Notes: generated from the letters alone by a model not told the origin. A stretch of 13,699 nucleotides of DNA from Polynucleobacter sp. UBA962 (GCA_002292975.1 DBCI01000022.1:1-13699); one strand, 5' to 3'. Numbered from the stretch's first letter, positions 6,396 to 13,699 are shown. Program-made: numbers and translations.

Positions 6396-7597
6396 ACCTT
6401 CGCCATACCCAATAGATGCGCCATATCTTTAAAGAAAATTTTGATATGTGCCATAGGGTCTTTGCGAACCAGTTTTTTGTGCATATAGGACTCAAAGGTC
6501 AAGCGCTGAACATCTTTGTCCTCACACATTTTGACAAAACGCTCACGCCGTTTGTCATTGCCATACCAAAAGCGCTGCATGATCCCCAAGACCAAGAACA
6601 CTGTACCGTGCTCTTTCATAAAGCGTTTACGGGCTTTTGCTAAGGCTTTTACATTACCCGTCTCCAATAACTCATGAACCGAGTCTGCCGCCAAGCGCCC
6701 ACCAACCATCGCATAATAAATACCCTCACCAGATGCTGGTGCAACAACGCCTGCGGCATCTCCTGCCAAAATCACATCCCGATTGTTATCCCATTTCTTA
6801 AGAGGCTTCATTGGCAGTGGAGCGCCCTCATGGCGTAATAACTCTACATTTTCCAGGCCGGTTATTTTCTTGAGCTCAGCAACTGCCCCCCTTAAAGAAA
6901 AACCTTTATCAGCACTTCCCGTTCCGATACTCATCGTATTACCGTGGGGGAAAATCCAACCATAGAAATCTGGAGATAAGGTGCCCTGATAAAACACATC
7001 ACAACGCGAACCGTCATATCCTTGCGGAGGTATATCAGGAACGCGCACTATCTCATGGTATGCAAAAACATAATCAACGTCTTTTGCCCCTGGTATCGCA
7101 TTGCGACCCACTCCTGACTTCGCACCATCTGCCCCAATAATGGCTTTAGCCCTAACCGCCCCTTTAAGATCTTCCTCTAAGCGATTGGAAGAATGAATAC
7201 GATAATGCAGAATTGCAGTCCCATCCGTATCGCGTGTAATCTTCTCAAAAATACCGGTGCGCCGTGTAGCGCCATCATTGGCGGCACGAACGCGCAACCA
7301 CTCATCAAACTTGTCCCGATCAACCATTCCCACAAAGCCACCATCAATTGGAATATCTACCTGGTTATTCTTCGGCGAGATCATGCGCGCCGAACGGGCT
7401 TTTGCGACCAACAACTCATCCGGAATCTGAAAGTCTTTAATTAAACGGGGTGGAATTGCTCCCCCACATGGTTTGATCCGTCCTGCACGATCGAGTAAAA
7501 GAACTTTATGTCCCATTTTGGCTAAATCGCCAGCAGCTGTAGCGCCAGCAGGTCCACCGCCCACAACAACGGCGTCAAAGGTTTCTAGGGAACTCAT
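6392..7597 (-). CDS. bchP: Geranylgeranyl diphosphate/geranylgeranyl-bacteriochlorophyll reductase
   Basis: This 401-residue flavoprotein reduces the geranylgeranyl tail of bacteriochlorophyll a (or its diphosphate) to phytyl in three NADPH-dependent steps, the last stage of the pathway. It shows the N-terminal FAD motif VVGGGPAGATAA (11-22), the 'KPCGGAIPPRL' segment (42-52) typical of BchP/ChlP, an IGADGAKSGVG motif (154-164), the 'YGWIFPHGN' block (212-220), and the second FAD motif LAGDAAGVVAPASGEGI (277-293). A strong ribosome-binding site (GGAGG, six bases upstream) precedes the ATG, which overlaps the previous gene's stop by four bases. It follows bchG and a PucC-family gene, the same order known from the Rhodobacter capsulatus photosynthesis cluster. 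The length matches the family (about 390-400). No missing motif was seen. Confidence 0.97.
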   Translation of the reverse strand: MSSLETFDAVVVGGGPAGATAAGDLAKMGHKVLLLDRAGRIKPCGGAIPPRLIKDFQIPDELLVAKARSARMISPKNNQVDIPIDGGFVGMVDRDKFDEWLRVRAANDGATRRTGIFEKITRDTDGTAILHYRIHSSNRLEEDLKGAVRAKAIIGADGAKSGVGRNAIPGAKDVDYVFAYHEIVRVPDIPPQGYDGSRCDVFYQGTLSPDFYGWIFPHGNTMSIGTGSADKGFSLRGAVAELKKITGLENVELLRHEGAPLPMKPLKKWDNNRDVILAGDAAGVVAPASGEGIYYAMVGGRLAADSVHELLETGNVKALAKARKRFMKEHGTVFLVLGIMQRFWYGNDKRRERFVKMCEDKDVQRLTFESYMHKKLVRKDPMAHIKIFFKDMAHLLGMAKV

Positions 7598-8958
7598 GAT
7601 GATCCTCCATGGGAAATTAAACTGCTCGGTATTGATGTATTTTGTTTTTGCACTTGTTGGATGCGCTCAACAGGACGAATATAAAAAGAAAGGACTGCAG
7701 CTGCTAAAAATAAGATGGCCTCAATAAAGAAGACACTGGCATACGCAGCAACCGGATCGCCGAGTAAATAACGCGCAAGATCACTAGCGCCGGTTCCTAA
7801 GATTCCGCCTAGGCCAAAAGCGATTGCTTGAGCGGCGCCCCAAATACCCATACGCACACCTTCGCGTTTCTCCTTGCCCACTCCAGCAAATTGCATCATC
7901 GACCCAATCGCAGCAATCGAGAATGCGCCATTAGATACGCCCAAGATAAATACTGTCCCCAGAAATGGCCACCCCGGGCCAACAATTCCGGACATTACTA
8001 GACTTAACATTGCTAAGGCTGAAGCTATACACCCTCCTACAGTCCACATCCGCAAAGACGATAGACTAGGGCTTTTACTTTTACTAGTTACAAAACCACA
8101 TAACAACATCCCGCACAGAACACCTGCATGCTGCAAGCCTGATAAGCTAGTAGTCTCTCCAGGAGTCATCCCAAAGGCAGTCCCGGCAAATGGCTCCAAA
8201 ATTAAATCCTGCGAGCTATACGCCAACATGGATATAAATACAAAGATCGTAAAGCGACGCACCCGTGATTCTTGCCAAACTTCTGCAAGAGCTTCTTTAA
8301 AGCGCAATTTAGTTTGACTAGTATTTATCGGAGCGTCTTGACTCACTTTAGACTCTAGTCCATGAAGAGCAATAAAACTGGTGATCAGAGCAATGCATGA
8401 AACACTTAATGAGATAAAGACTAAACGCTCAAAGGAGAATGGATCGAGCAAGCGACCACTAATACCAGCGGTCATTGCAAAGCCAAAGATCATCATGAGC
8501 CAGACGCAACTGGCCGCAGCTGCCTTACGTTTCTCATCAACCCGTTTTGCTAAAAGTACTAGTAAGGCTGTCCCGCTGGCACTCACTCCTAAGCCAATCA
8601 TCATGAATGCAATGAACGCTAAGCCAATCCCCCAGACTAAATCATGACTCATGAGTCCTACCGCAATTGCTGCTAATACTCCACCGCTGGCTAAGACCAA
8701 CATACCGCCCTGTATCCAAGGCGTAGACCGACCACTCTGATCTGATCCAAAACCCATCCGTGGCCGAATAAATTGCACTAAGTAATGCATGGCTACTAAT
8801 AGGCCAGGCAATAAAGCCGGCAAAGCTAGCTCGATGACCATCACCCGATTTAAGACCGAGGTGGTCAAGACAACTACTGCACCTAAGGAGGCTTGTACTA
8901 AACCCAAGCGAGCAATACCAAACCAAGTCAATTTTATTTGGTTGTTAGAGCTCATCAT
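7594..8958 (-). CDS. PucC/LhaA-family (BCD) membrane transporter-like protein, bch2-type
   Basis: This protein of about 454 residues and roughly twelve membrane segments belongs to the PucC/LhaA/Bch2 branch of the major facilitator superfamily, implicated in bacteriochlorophyll delivery and light-harvesting complex assembly. Recognisable pieces are the opening 'IKLTWFGIARLGLVQASLGAVV', 'VMVIELALPALLPGLLV', 'RPRMGFGSDQSGRSTPWI' in the first cytoplasmic loop, and a late 'REGVRMGIWGAAQAIAFGLGG' block. Position between bchG and bchP matches the R. capsulatus gene called orf428 or bch2 rather than lhaA or pucC. A GTG at 8982 would extend it into bchG, but I prefer the ATG at 8958 (a second ATG is at 8955). 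It comes one base after the bchG stop, with GGTGAG close by, which suggests tight coupling. The exact substrate is unproven for this subfamily. Confidence 0.9.
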   Translation of the reverse strand: MMSSNNQIKLTWFGIARLGLVQASLGAVVVLTTSVLNRVMVIELALPALLPGLLVAMHYLVQFIRPRMGFGSDQSGRSTPWIQGGMLVLASGGVLAAIAVGLMSHDLVWGIGLAFIAFMMIGLGVSASGTALLVLLAKRVDEKRKAAAASCVWLMMIFGFAMTAGISGRLLDPFSFERLVFISLSVSCIALITSFIALHGLESKVSQDAPINTSQTKLRFKEALAEVWQESRVRRFTIFVFISMLAYSSQDLILEPFAGTAFGMTPGETTSLSGLQHAGVLCGMLLCGFVTSKSKSPSLSSLRMWTVGGCIASALAMLSLVMSGIVGPGWPFLGTVFILGVSNGAFSIAAIGSMMQFAGVGKEKREGVRMGIWGAAQAIAFGLGGILGTGASDLARYLLGDPVAAYASVFFIEAILFLAAAVLSFYIRPVERIQQVQKQNTSIPSSLISHGGSS

Positions 8959-8959
8959 C

Positions 8960-9868
8960 TCACCGAGCAATCGCAAACGCACTAATCATCATGCCACTCA
9001 CAAAAAGTGGTACGCCAAAGCCACTCAGGAACAATGCACGCTTTATGGGGTCGCCCAAGAAATACTTCATCATGAGTAGTTGAGCAATAATCAATACCAA
9101 AATAGCCAAGGCATGAAATGAACTACCGTGCCAATATAAGAACCCAGCAACTGCATATTGAGGAACAATCATCATTAAGCATGCATTCCAGGCGGCGCCA
9201 TAAACACCAAGCTGAACAGGTAGAGAGCGAACACCCATCTGTCGATCACCCTCAATTGCTTTGAAGTCATTTAAGGTCATGATGCCGTGCGCACCAATGC
9301 TATACAAGAGAGCGAGGAAAATAGAATAGGTTGGTGGAAATGTATCGCCAAGCATCACAGCCGAACCTGTAAACCAAGCAAGTCCCTCATACGACAACCC
9401 ACAGGCCGCATTACCCCACCAACCATTTTGTTTGAGCCTAAATGGCGGAGCGCTATACGCCCATGCCAGGGCTAGACCAATTAACGTAGCAACGAAAGCC
9501 CATGGGCTGATAAACCAGCCTAATAGAAGAGATAAGCCTGTCCATACGATTGCCACATACAAGCCCCAGTGACCAGGCATACGGCCCGAGGGGATAGGTC
9601 GATGTGGCTCATTGATAGCATCAACGTGGCGATCAAACCAATCATTAATCGCCTGACTCGCAGCACACACCATGGGTCCAGCCAAAATTACACCAGCAAG
9701 TAATAAATGCCAATGATTTGCCACTGACACTCCGGATGCGATCACACCACAGGCAAAAGCCCACATGGGTGGAAACCATGTAATTGGCTTTAATAACTCC
9801 AAAATAGCTGATGGAGTTGGCCGCGAGCGTTGGCTCGCCTGGTTTAAGACCGAAGTCCCCATTTCCAT
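8960..9868 (-). CDS. bchG: Bacteriochlorophyll a synthase
   Basis: This 302-residue UbiA-superfamily prenyltransferase, with about eight or nine membrane segments, esterifies bacteriochlorophyllide a with geranylgeranyl (or phytyl) diphosphate. The first Asp-rich motif is NDWFDRHVDAINEPHRP (75-91), with Asp76, Asp79 and Asp83 as likely Mg-diphosphate ligands. The signature YSAPPFRLK (138-146) follows, and the second Asp-rich region is NDFKAIEGDR (200-209). These are diagnostic of BchG/ChlG rather than of quinone or heme prenyltransferases. Its start lies inside the end of puhE, with a 25-base overlap; an alternative ATG two codons in (9862) is possible. It is followed directly by the PucC-family gene and bchP, so the three final-stage genes are coupled. 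Length is typical (about 300). Confidence 0.97.
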   Translation of the reverse strand: MEMGTSVLNQASQRSRPTPSAILELLKPITWFPPMWAFACGVIASGVSVANHWHLLLAGVILAGPMVCAASQAINDWFDRHVDAINEPHRPIPSGRMPGHWGLYVAIVWTGLSLLLGWFISPWAFVATLIGLALAWAYSAPPFRLKQNGWWGNAACGLSYEGLAWFTGSAVMLGDTFPPTYSIFLALLYSIGAHGIMTLNDFKAIEGDRQMGVRSLPVQLGVYGAAWNACLMMIVPQYAVAGFLYWHGSSFHALAILVLIIAQLLMMKYFLGDPIKRALFLSGFGVPLFVSGMMISAFAIAR

Positions 9869-10605
9869 AATCCCTCTGTTGATAATGGCAATACCATTAA
9901 GACATGTTCCAGAATCGCCAGCGATAACAGGGTAGCCAAAATGGTAGATGAAGCAATTTGATATGGGGTGGCACTAGAAGCAAATACAGCTTGCCAAAGC
10001 GGTATAGCAAATAAGCACGCTACTAAAATTGAAATTGGTAATAAAGGATTCATCGCCCGCTTCGTGAAATAGCTATGGATGTATTTCAGGTGTACTGGCA
10101 AAAACTTCTCATTCAAATTGAGAACCCCCAAGAACACATTCAGCTTGGCACTTTGACGCATGGCCCACAAAATGATGAAAGTCCACAATCCAATTAAATT
10201 ACTTCCACCCCAGGTCACTAAGGCTACTGCTGCGCCGAGCACAAGTAATGCAAGCTCATGATGGGCTATGGTCTGAAACGCATAAAAAGCCTTCCTAAAT
10301 CCACGGCATTCAGGAGGGCAAGCAGTCCGTCTTGATCCTGTTACGTAACCCAGTAAAAAACCAATTTCTTGCCAGGCCCATACAAGAAGTGCGCATGTAA
10401 AGCCGCAATACGCTCCAGCGACTGTATTTAAATTAGCGCTAGTCTTTAAGCCAACCAAAGCAAATAGCAATACAACACCACTCATCCAAAAGGTGGTTTG
10501 ATGGGTTGAACGTGGTCGTTGATTAAGAAGCAAGATAATGCCCGTTCCAAACCACCATGCAAAGACGGTGTAGAGCAATGGAAAGGCAAAAGTGCTCATG
10601 CTCAT
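9844..10605 (-). CDS. puhE: Photosynthetic complex assembly protein PuhE
   Basis: This 253-residue polytopic membrane protein belongs to the PuhE (DUF3623) family found only in phototrophic proteobacteria. It influences reaction-centre assembly and bacteriochlorophyll levels in Rhodobacter capsulatus. Family traits are visible: 'FPLLYTVFAWWFGTGIILLL' at the N-terminus, 'VWAWQEIGFLLGYVTG' (75-90), a short hydrophilic loop 'SRRTACPPECRGF' (91-103), 'IAHHELALL' (113-121), and 'QSAKLNVFLGVLNLNEKFLPVHLKYIHSYF' in the second half. About six or seven membrane segments are predicted. The start is six bases after the acsF stop; there is no good ribosome-binding site before either ATG (10605 or 10599), so translation is probably coupled to acsF. 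Biochemical activity of the family is not known. Confidence 0.94.
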   Translation of the reverse strand: MSMSTFAFPLLYTVFAWWFGTGIILLLNQRPRSTHQTTFWMSGVVLLFALVGLKTSANLNTVAGAYCGFTCALLVWAWQEIGFLLGYVTGSRRTACPPECRGFRKAFYAFQTIAHHELALLVLGAAVALVTWGGSNLIGLWTFIILWAMRQSAKLNVFLGVLNLNEKFLPVHLKYIHSYFTKRAMNPLLPISILVACLFAIPLWQAVFASSATPYQIASSTILATLLSLAILEHVLMVLPLSTEGLWKWGLRS

Positions 10606-10611
10606 TGTTGA

Positions 10612-11700
10612 TTACCAGCTTGGCGCCAAGCGAACGTTGCGGGGCAACTCATGGTTATGGACTGGCAAGAAGAATGCTCTTGCAAATACCACGCCAACAC
10701 GTGCACCCATGACGGGCACCATGATTTTTGACCATAAACCACCCTTGGCCTTATAAACATCCATCTTTTGAAACAATGCAAGCATCTGGTTCATACACTC
10801 ATAAAATCTTGGGTCATCTAAATTAAGGGTAATCGGAAATACTTGCTTAGTAATCTCATTAGTAATATGCAAAACCTTCTTGTCATAATCAGTCGGAGAG
10901 ATCTGCATTGCTTTGTAGAGTTGTGGGCGCGAATGATCCCTAACGTACATCGTGCTGTAAACCGCTAAGCAGAAGAATCGGATCCAGTATTTATTGAGGC
11001 CAGTGAGAAGGTGTGGGTTGGCACGCATAATTAATGCAAACGCTTCGCCATGCCGAAACTCATCGTTACACCATCTTTCAAACCAGAGAAATATTGGATG
11101 AAAACGTAACTCTGGTTTTTTCTCAAGCTCACGGAAAATGGTGATGTAACGAGCATAACCAATCTTTTCGGATAAATACGTCGCGTAGTAAATGAACTTT
11201 GGCTTAAAGTAGGTGTACTTTTTCGCTTTTGCCAAAAACCCTAAATCAATTCCAATATCAAAGTCTTTGAGCCACTGGTTAATGAAACCCGCATGCCGGG
11301 ACTCATCACGTGCCATATAGCCATAAAGCAACTTCATATCTTCATTCTTGACCTTACGCTTAATCTCGGCATACAAAATACAGCCTGAGAACTCGGAGGT
11401 AATTGAGCTAATTAAAAAGTCAACAAACTCATCATAAAGCTCAGGATCAACATTGGAATAGTTCTTATCCATATTGGCTGGACGTTGAAAGTGATCAGAA
11501 TTAATATCTGCTGCAAACTCGGCCATTAAGACATTCCATTCCGAACGAAGTGCATCAATATTAGTTTTATCCACTTCATCAAAATTAGTGGTGTAAAAAC
11601 GTGGGCTCAGAACAGCGTCCTGCAAAGCCATCTTGGTAGACTCGTTGACCTTGGCTGCTGCTGGTATCTGATCCCGTAATAGACTTTCTGCGGATTCCAT
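10612..11700 (-). CDS. acsF: Aerobic Mg-protoporphyrin IX monomethyl ester (oxidative) cyclase
   Basis: This 362-residue diiron enzyme forms the fifth (isocyclic) ring of bacteriochlorophyll, using O2 to convert Mg-protoporphyrin monomethyl ester to divinyl protochlorophyllide. Diiron ligands fit Glu103 (TSEFSG), the ExxH motif ESRH (133-136), Glu208 (WFERW) and the second ExxH motif EFRH (214-217). 'LLYGYMARDESRHAGF' and 'WCNDEFRHGEAFALI' are diagnostic for AcsF. Length matches the family (about 350-360). A good ribosome-binding site (GGAG, eight bases before the ATG) makes it a point of independent translation initiation inside the operon, 16 bases after puhC. AcsF in proteobacteria often needs a small partner, BciE or Ycf54; neither is encoded in this window. 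The O2-dependent route agrees with an aerobic phototroph. No oxygen-independent BchE gene is seen here, though it could lie elsewhere. Confidence 0.97.
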   Translation of the reverse strand: MESAESLLRDQIPAAAKVNESTKMALQDAVLSPRFYTTNFDEVDKTNIDALRSEWNVLMAEFAADINSDHFQRPANMDKNYSNVDPELYDEFVDFLISSITSEFSGCILYAEIKRKVKNEDMKLLYGYMARDESRHAGFINQWLKDFDIGIDLGFLAKAKKYTYFKPKFIYYATYLSEKIGYARYITIFRELEKKPELRFHPIFLWFERWCNDEFRHGEAFALIMRANPHLLTGLNKYWIRFFCLAVYSTMYVRDHSRPQLYKAMQISPTDYDKKVLHITNEITKQVFPITLNLDDPRFYECMNQMLALFQKMDVYKAKGGLWSKIMVPVMGARVGVVFARAFFLPVHNHELPRNVRLAPSW

Positions 11701-11716
11701 ACTATTTCTCCAATAA

Positions 11717-12172
11717 TTAACGTTGTTGTGTGGCTTGACTGTCTAAACGTAACAGACGAGCAAAGTGTTTTGCATTAATCTCCCCAAAAGACTCTAGGTC
11801 AATCGTGCGACCTGTACTGGGGTCTATTAATGTCAGGCGCCCATCTTGACGGGCAATTAATTCAAATGGGGGCTTACTATCAATATCACGGCGTTTACGC
11901 TCCTGCGCTAGCGTTCGCAAAGCGCCGCGTACGAACCCTGCTTCACCGACAATTGAATCAATTTGCTTGCCAGTTTGGTAGTCAAAAACAGCAATAGAGC
12001 CATCGCTACGGTCCTCAAAACGAAGTTGCTTCACTTGTTTTGCAGGCGCATCCGGATAACGCGCACTAACTTGCGACTGGGTGATAACCCAAGTCAAAAA
12101 TACGACTGCCGCGACAGTGCCCAGCATTGTTAAAGTTGTACTGCGCGAAAGTCTTAGGGAAGGCAAAATCAT
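11717..12172 (-). CDS. puhC: Photosynthetic complex assembly protein PuhC
   Basis: This 151-residue protein has one N-terminal membrane segment (about residues 14-32) and a periplasmic-side domain. PuhC supports organisation of the reaction-centre/LH1 core in purple bacteria. The family pattern is visible in 'LRFEDRSDGSIAVFDYQTG' (50-68), 'GEAGFVRGALRTLAQERKRR' (76-95), 'PFELIARQDGRLTLIDPSTGRTIDLESFG' (102-130) and 'NAKHFARLL' near the end. The strong 'G..GFVRG.LR.L...R' run is what separates it from unrelated anchored proteins. Its ATG overlaps the puhB stop by four bases. Length (about 150) is ordinary. Confidence 0.94.
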   Translation of the reverse strand: MILPSLRLSRSTTLTMLGTVAAVVFLTWVITQSQVSARYPDAPAKQVKQLRFEDRSDGSIAVFDYQTGKQIDSIVGEAGFVRGALRTLAQERKRRDIDSKPPFELIARQDGRLTLIDPSTGRTIDLESFGEINAKHFARLLRLDSQATQQR

Positions 12173-12879
12173 AGGCTTGATTGACCCACTTTTACTAGCG
12201 CCATATCAGACCCGTAAGCATGATTTGTAGACTTTGCTGGATTACCGTTAAGAGGACTTGACTCACGCTGATTAAGATCAAGCTGGTTGGCGCTGGCCCA
12301 AGCGTCTGCAAACAGACTGGCAACATGCTTACCATCCGCTACGCACCGGATCATGGGCTCGGGATGTGCTAATTTCCAGGCGCGGGCATGAGGCCATAAA
12401 TGAAGATACGGAATCTTATCCTCAGCATTTAAGCGAATCGGAATGTCGGCGCTTCCATCCTTATAAACATGAATCCCAGCCTGCGCTAAGCGCTTGAGCG
12501 GCAAATTAAAGGTAATCGTCAATACAATCCCAATTCGCATTACTAAGCGGCGATTCGTCAAGGTGTACATGGTTGTATTGACTGACCAATAGGCCAACAA
12601 GCCAATCAAGACCAAAGCAGCAATAGAGAGTCCTAAGGCCCAAACAAAACCTGGCCACTCTTGACTCCAACCGCCCACAGACTGACTAACGGCAATGGCC
12701 TTTAATAGAACCATCGCCCCGAAGTACAAAGCAAACCAATGCATATGAAAGACATGCAGCGCAAAGGCTTTGAGATCAGGGCCCCCCTGCCAAATAATTT
12801 CCTCATTAGGTGGCAAAGGCTCTGGTAAGCCCGGTTGGGCCTCGAACTCGTGCTCTGGCGCTTGATAAAGAGTGCTCAT
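12169..12879 (-). CDS. puhB: Photosynthetic complex assembly protein PuhB
   Basis: This 236-residue membrane protein helps assemble the reaction centre; the Rhodobacter homologue forms dimers and speeds reaction-centre formation. A proline-rich start leads into 'NEEIIWQGGPD' (25-35), the usual lead-in to a bacterial PH-like domain. Two clear membrane segments follow at about 38-63 and 77-99, then 'TMYTLTNRRLVMRIG' (103-117), the bPH2 hallmark. The C-terminal half contains 'DIPIRL', 'IPYLHLWPHARAW' and 'PEPMIRCV' as in PuhB proteins. The start is five bases after the puhA stop; the ribosome-binding site is weak, so coupling to puhA is likely. The C-terminal tail (about 200-236) is polar and poorly conserved-looking. 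Confidence 0.95.
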   Translation of the reverse strand: MSTLYQAPEHEFEAQPGLPEPLPPNEEIIWQGGPDLKAFALHVFHMHWFALYFGAMVLLKAIAVSQSVGGWSQEWPGFVWALGLSIAALVLIGLLAYWSVNTTMYTLTNRRLVMRIGIVLTITFNLPLKRLAQAGIHVYKDGSADIPIRLNAEDKIPYLHLWPHARAWKLAHPEPMIRCVADGKHVASLFADAWASANQLDLNQRESSPLNGNPAKSTNHAYGSDMALVKVGQSSL

Positions 12880-12884
12880 GATGC

Positions 12885-13655
12885 TTAAACCAATGGCTCA
12901 CTTCTCTCGGGTGTGGCATATAAAGTGCCAGCCCCAAAGTAGGCCATGATTTTTTCCTCTTCGAGCAAGGTAATCTGTTCAGTACTCTTTGTGGCAGGAA
13001 CGCTTGCAAAGTGCCTACCGAGAACTGCTTGAACCGAAACTTGATTACGTGCAACTCGAGCAAAGTTCATGGGCAAGAGAACGCGTCGGCCACCGGCTTC
13101 TGGAGTGGTTTCAATTTCGAGATAGCGAATCATCATCTCAGCACGATCTACCCAAATCTCTTTAATCGTTCCACCCCGCACACCATCGGCGCCAACTACA
13201 TTTAAGCCACGTGGATCAATATCTTGACGAGCGATACTGAATCCGCCCAAGATACGCATGGGTACTATCCGTGGATCTCCTTCTGAGGTATGGTCAGGAA
13301 CATCAGCACGATTGGCATATGCGCCAGGACCAATTCCATCGAGCATGGGATTGCCTGTTGGCTCGATGGGTGAGCCATTGAGTCGATTTGCCGGCTTTGC
13401 GGCAAGTCGCTCAAGCGGCTCATCCCGTGGTATTGAGATGTCACCGCCAAATTGGGTTTTAAAGATTTTAGGCGATGGCATTCCAGCAATGCCTTCAGCA
13501 CGCCGTACTTTACCCGCTTGATCGTATTCGAGAGGAAACCCCTCCCGCTTACCCTCAACAGTTAGGTAATAGACCAGAATGGCAAAAAAGACCCAAAATG
13601 CATATAGGGCTAATTGTGCGACATCAACGTATTGTGTAATTGCTCCAGTTCCCAT
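12885..13655 (-). CDS. puhA: Photosynthetic reaction centre H subunit
   Basis: PuhA is the H subunit that caps the cytoplasmic side of the type-2 reaction centre, stabilises L and M, and provides the proton path to the secondary quinone QB. This 256-residue protein has a short periplasmic start, a single membrane helix (about 12-31), the 'VEGKREGFPLE' cytoplasmic junction (33-43), and 'GPGAYANRADVPD' (109-121). The PRC-barrel core follows: 'RIVPMRI' (129-135), 'DPRGLNVVGADGVRGGTIKEIWVDRAEMMIRYLEIE' (about 147-182) and 'VLLPMNFARV'. Glu173 and Asp170 match, even in number, the Rhodobacter H residues involved in proton transfer. The sequence aligned with the Rhodobacter His126/His128 proton entry is instead acidic (Glu125, Asp127). 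A strong ribosome-binding site (AAGGGGAG, six bases upstream) precedes the ATG. It is first of the nine genes seen here. Confidence 0.97.
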   Translation of the reverse strand: MGTGAITQYVDVAQLALYAFWVFFAILVYYLTVEGKREGFPLEYDQAGKVRRAEGIAGMPSPKIFKTQFGGDISIPRDEPLERLAAKPANRLNGSPIEPTGNPMLDGIGPGAYANRADVPDHTSEGDPRIVPMRILGGFSIARQDIDPRGLNVVGADGVRGGTIKEIWVDRAEMMIRYLEIETTPEAGGRRVLLPMNFARVARNQVSVQAVLGRHFASVPATKSTEQITLLEEEKIMAYFGAGTLYATPERSEPLV

Positions 13656-13699
13656 GATGAACTCCCCTTTTAAATAATGAATTAGCTTGGAAACTCAGC
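13656..13699 (-). promoter_or_regulatory. puhA leader with strong ribosome-binding site
   Basis: On the minus strand AAAGGGGAG (13670-13662) lies six bases before the puhA ATG, the strongest ribosome-binding site in the operon after that of bchP, fitting a structural subunit needed in quantity. The remaining 25 or so bases are AT-rich. They are too short to show a promoter or to tell whether transcription continues from an upstream gene such as lhaA. Confidence 0.7.

Noticed and set aside
7874..8317. 147-codon plus-strand open frame
   Set aside because: It is antisense to the PucC-family gene, has low-complexity proline/lysine-rich content and no family resemblance, and is explained by the codon pattern of the opposite strand.
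8959..8982. GTG start at 8982 for the PucC-family gene
   Set aside because: It would add eight residues overlapping bchG with no ribosome-binding site; the ATG pair at 8958/8955, immediately after the bchG stop, is the more natural start.
13258..13521. 87-codon plus-strand open frame opposite puhA
   Set aside because: It is antisense to a well-supported gene; its Ser/Gly/Pro-rich product shows no domain and there is no start signal.
13682..13699. Possible last codons of an upstream minus-strand gene (A-E-F-P-S-stop), for example lhaA
   Set aside because: Only five codons are visible, and another frame also has an early stop, so neither the gene nor its frame can be supported.

Overview
The window looks like a stretch of chromosome from a freshwater betaproteobacterium of the Burkholderiales, most likely a Polynucleobacter-type aerobic anoxygenic phototroph. 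The genus is inferred from three things: protein resemblance, a moderate GC content judged by eye, and a tripartite-tricarboxylate (Bug/TctC) receptor tail, a family expanded in Burkholderiales. No database search was possible. Genes are packed tightly, and the only non-coding stretches are about 70, 220 and 80 bases. No tRNA, rRNA, CRISPR, insertion sequence or integrase was seen.

Layout, left to right: (1) bases 1-218 carry the 3' end of a Bug-type solute-binding protein on the plus strand, followed by a strong hairpin terminator at 241-268 that can serve both strands. (2) Bases 290-3971 hold a minus-strand, translationally coupled trio, read from 3971 down: a GT-C (family 39, ArnT-like) membrane glycosyltransferase, a membrane-anchored sialidase-like BNR/Asp-box protein, and an unrecognised polytopic membrane protein. 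It looks like a cell-envelope glycan module of unknown function. (3) Bases 3972-4194 form a divergent intergenic region with a nested inverted repeat. (4) Bases 4195-5820 on the plus strand encode a flavocytochrome c sulfide dehydrogenase pair, a small monoheme cytochrome (FccA-like) and its flavoprotein (FccB), closed by a clear intrinsic terminator. (5) Bases 5901-13655 on the minus strand form one uninterrupted nine-gene phototrophy operon, in transcription order puhA, puhB, puhC, acsF, puhE, bchG, a bch2-type PucC-family gene, bchP and tspO. Spacing runs from a 25-base overlap to 16-base gaps, so the operon probably acts as one transcript that starts outside the window.

How the parts fit: PuhA is the H subunit of a type-2 (purple bacterial) reaction centre, and PuhB, PuhC and PuhE help assemble the reaction-centre/LH1 core. 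AcsF makes the isocyclic ring of bacteriochlorophyll using O2, which fits an aerobic lifestyle. BchG attaches the isoprenoid alcohol, the PucC-family protein probably handles pigment delivery or antenna assembly, and BchP reduces geranylgeranyl to phytyl. TspO is a tetrapyrrole-related membrane protein that modulates photosynthesis genes in Rhodobacter. The adjacent Fcc pair could feed electrons from sulfide into the cytochrome c pool that re-reduces the reaction centre, but this link is inferred from position alone.

Points most worth a second look: the FccB homologue, which has all three signature cysteines plus a twin-arginine signal that also contains a lipobox; the sialidase-like/GT39/unknown membrane trio; the nested inverted repeat in front of fccA; the absence in PuhA of the proton-entry histidines known from Rhodobacter; and the fusion of tspO to the end of the phototrophy operon.
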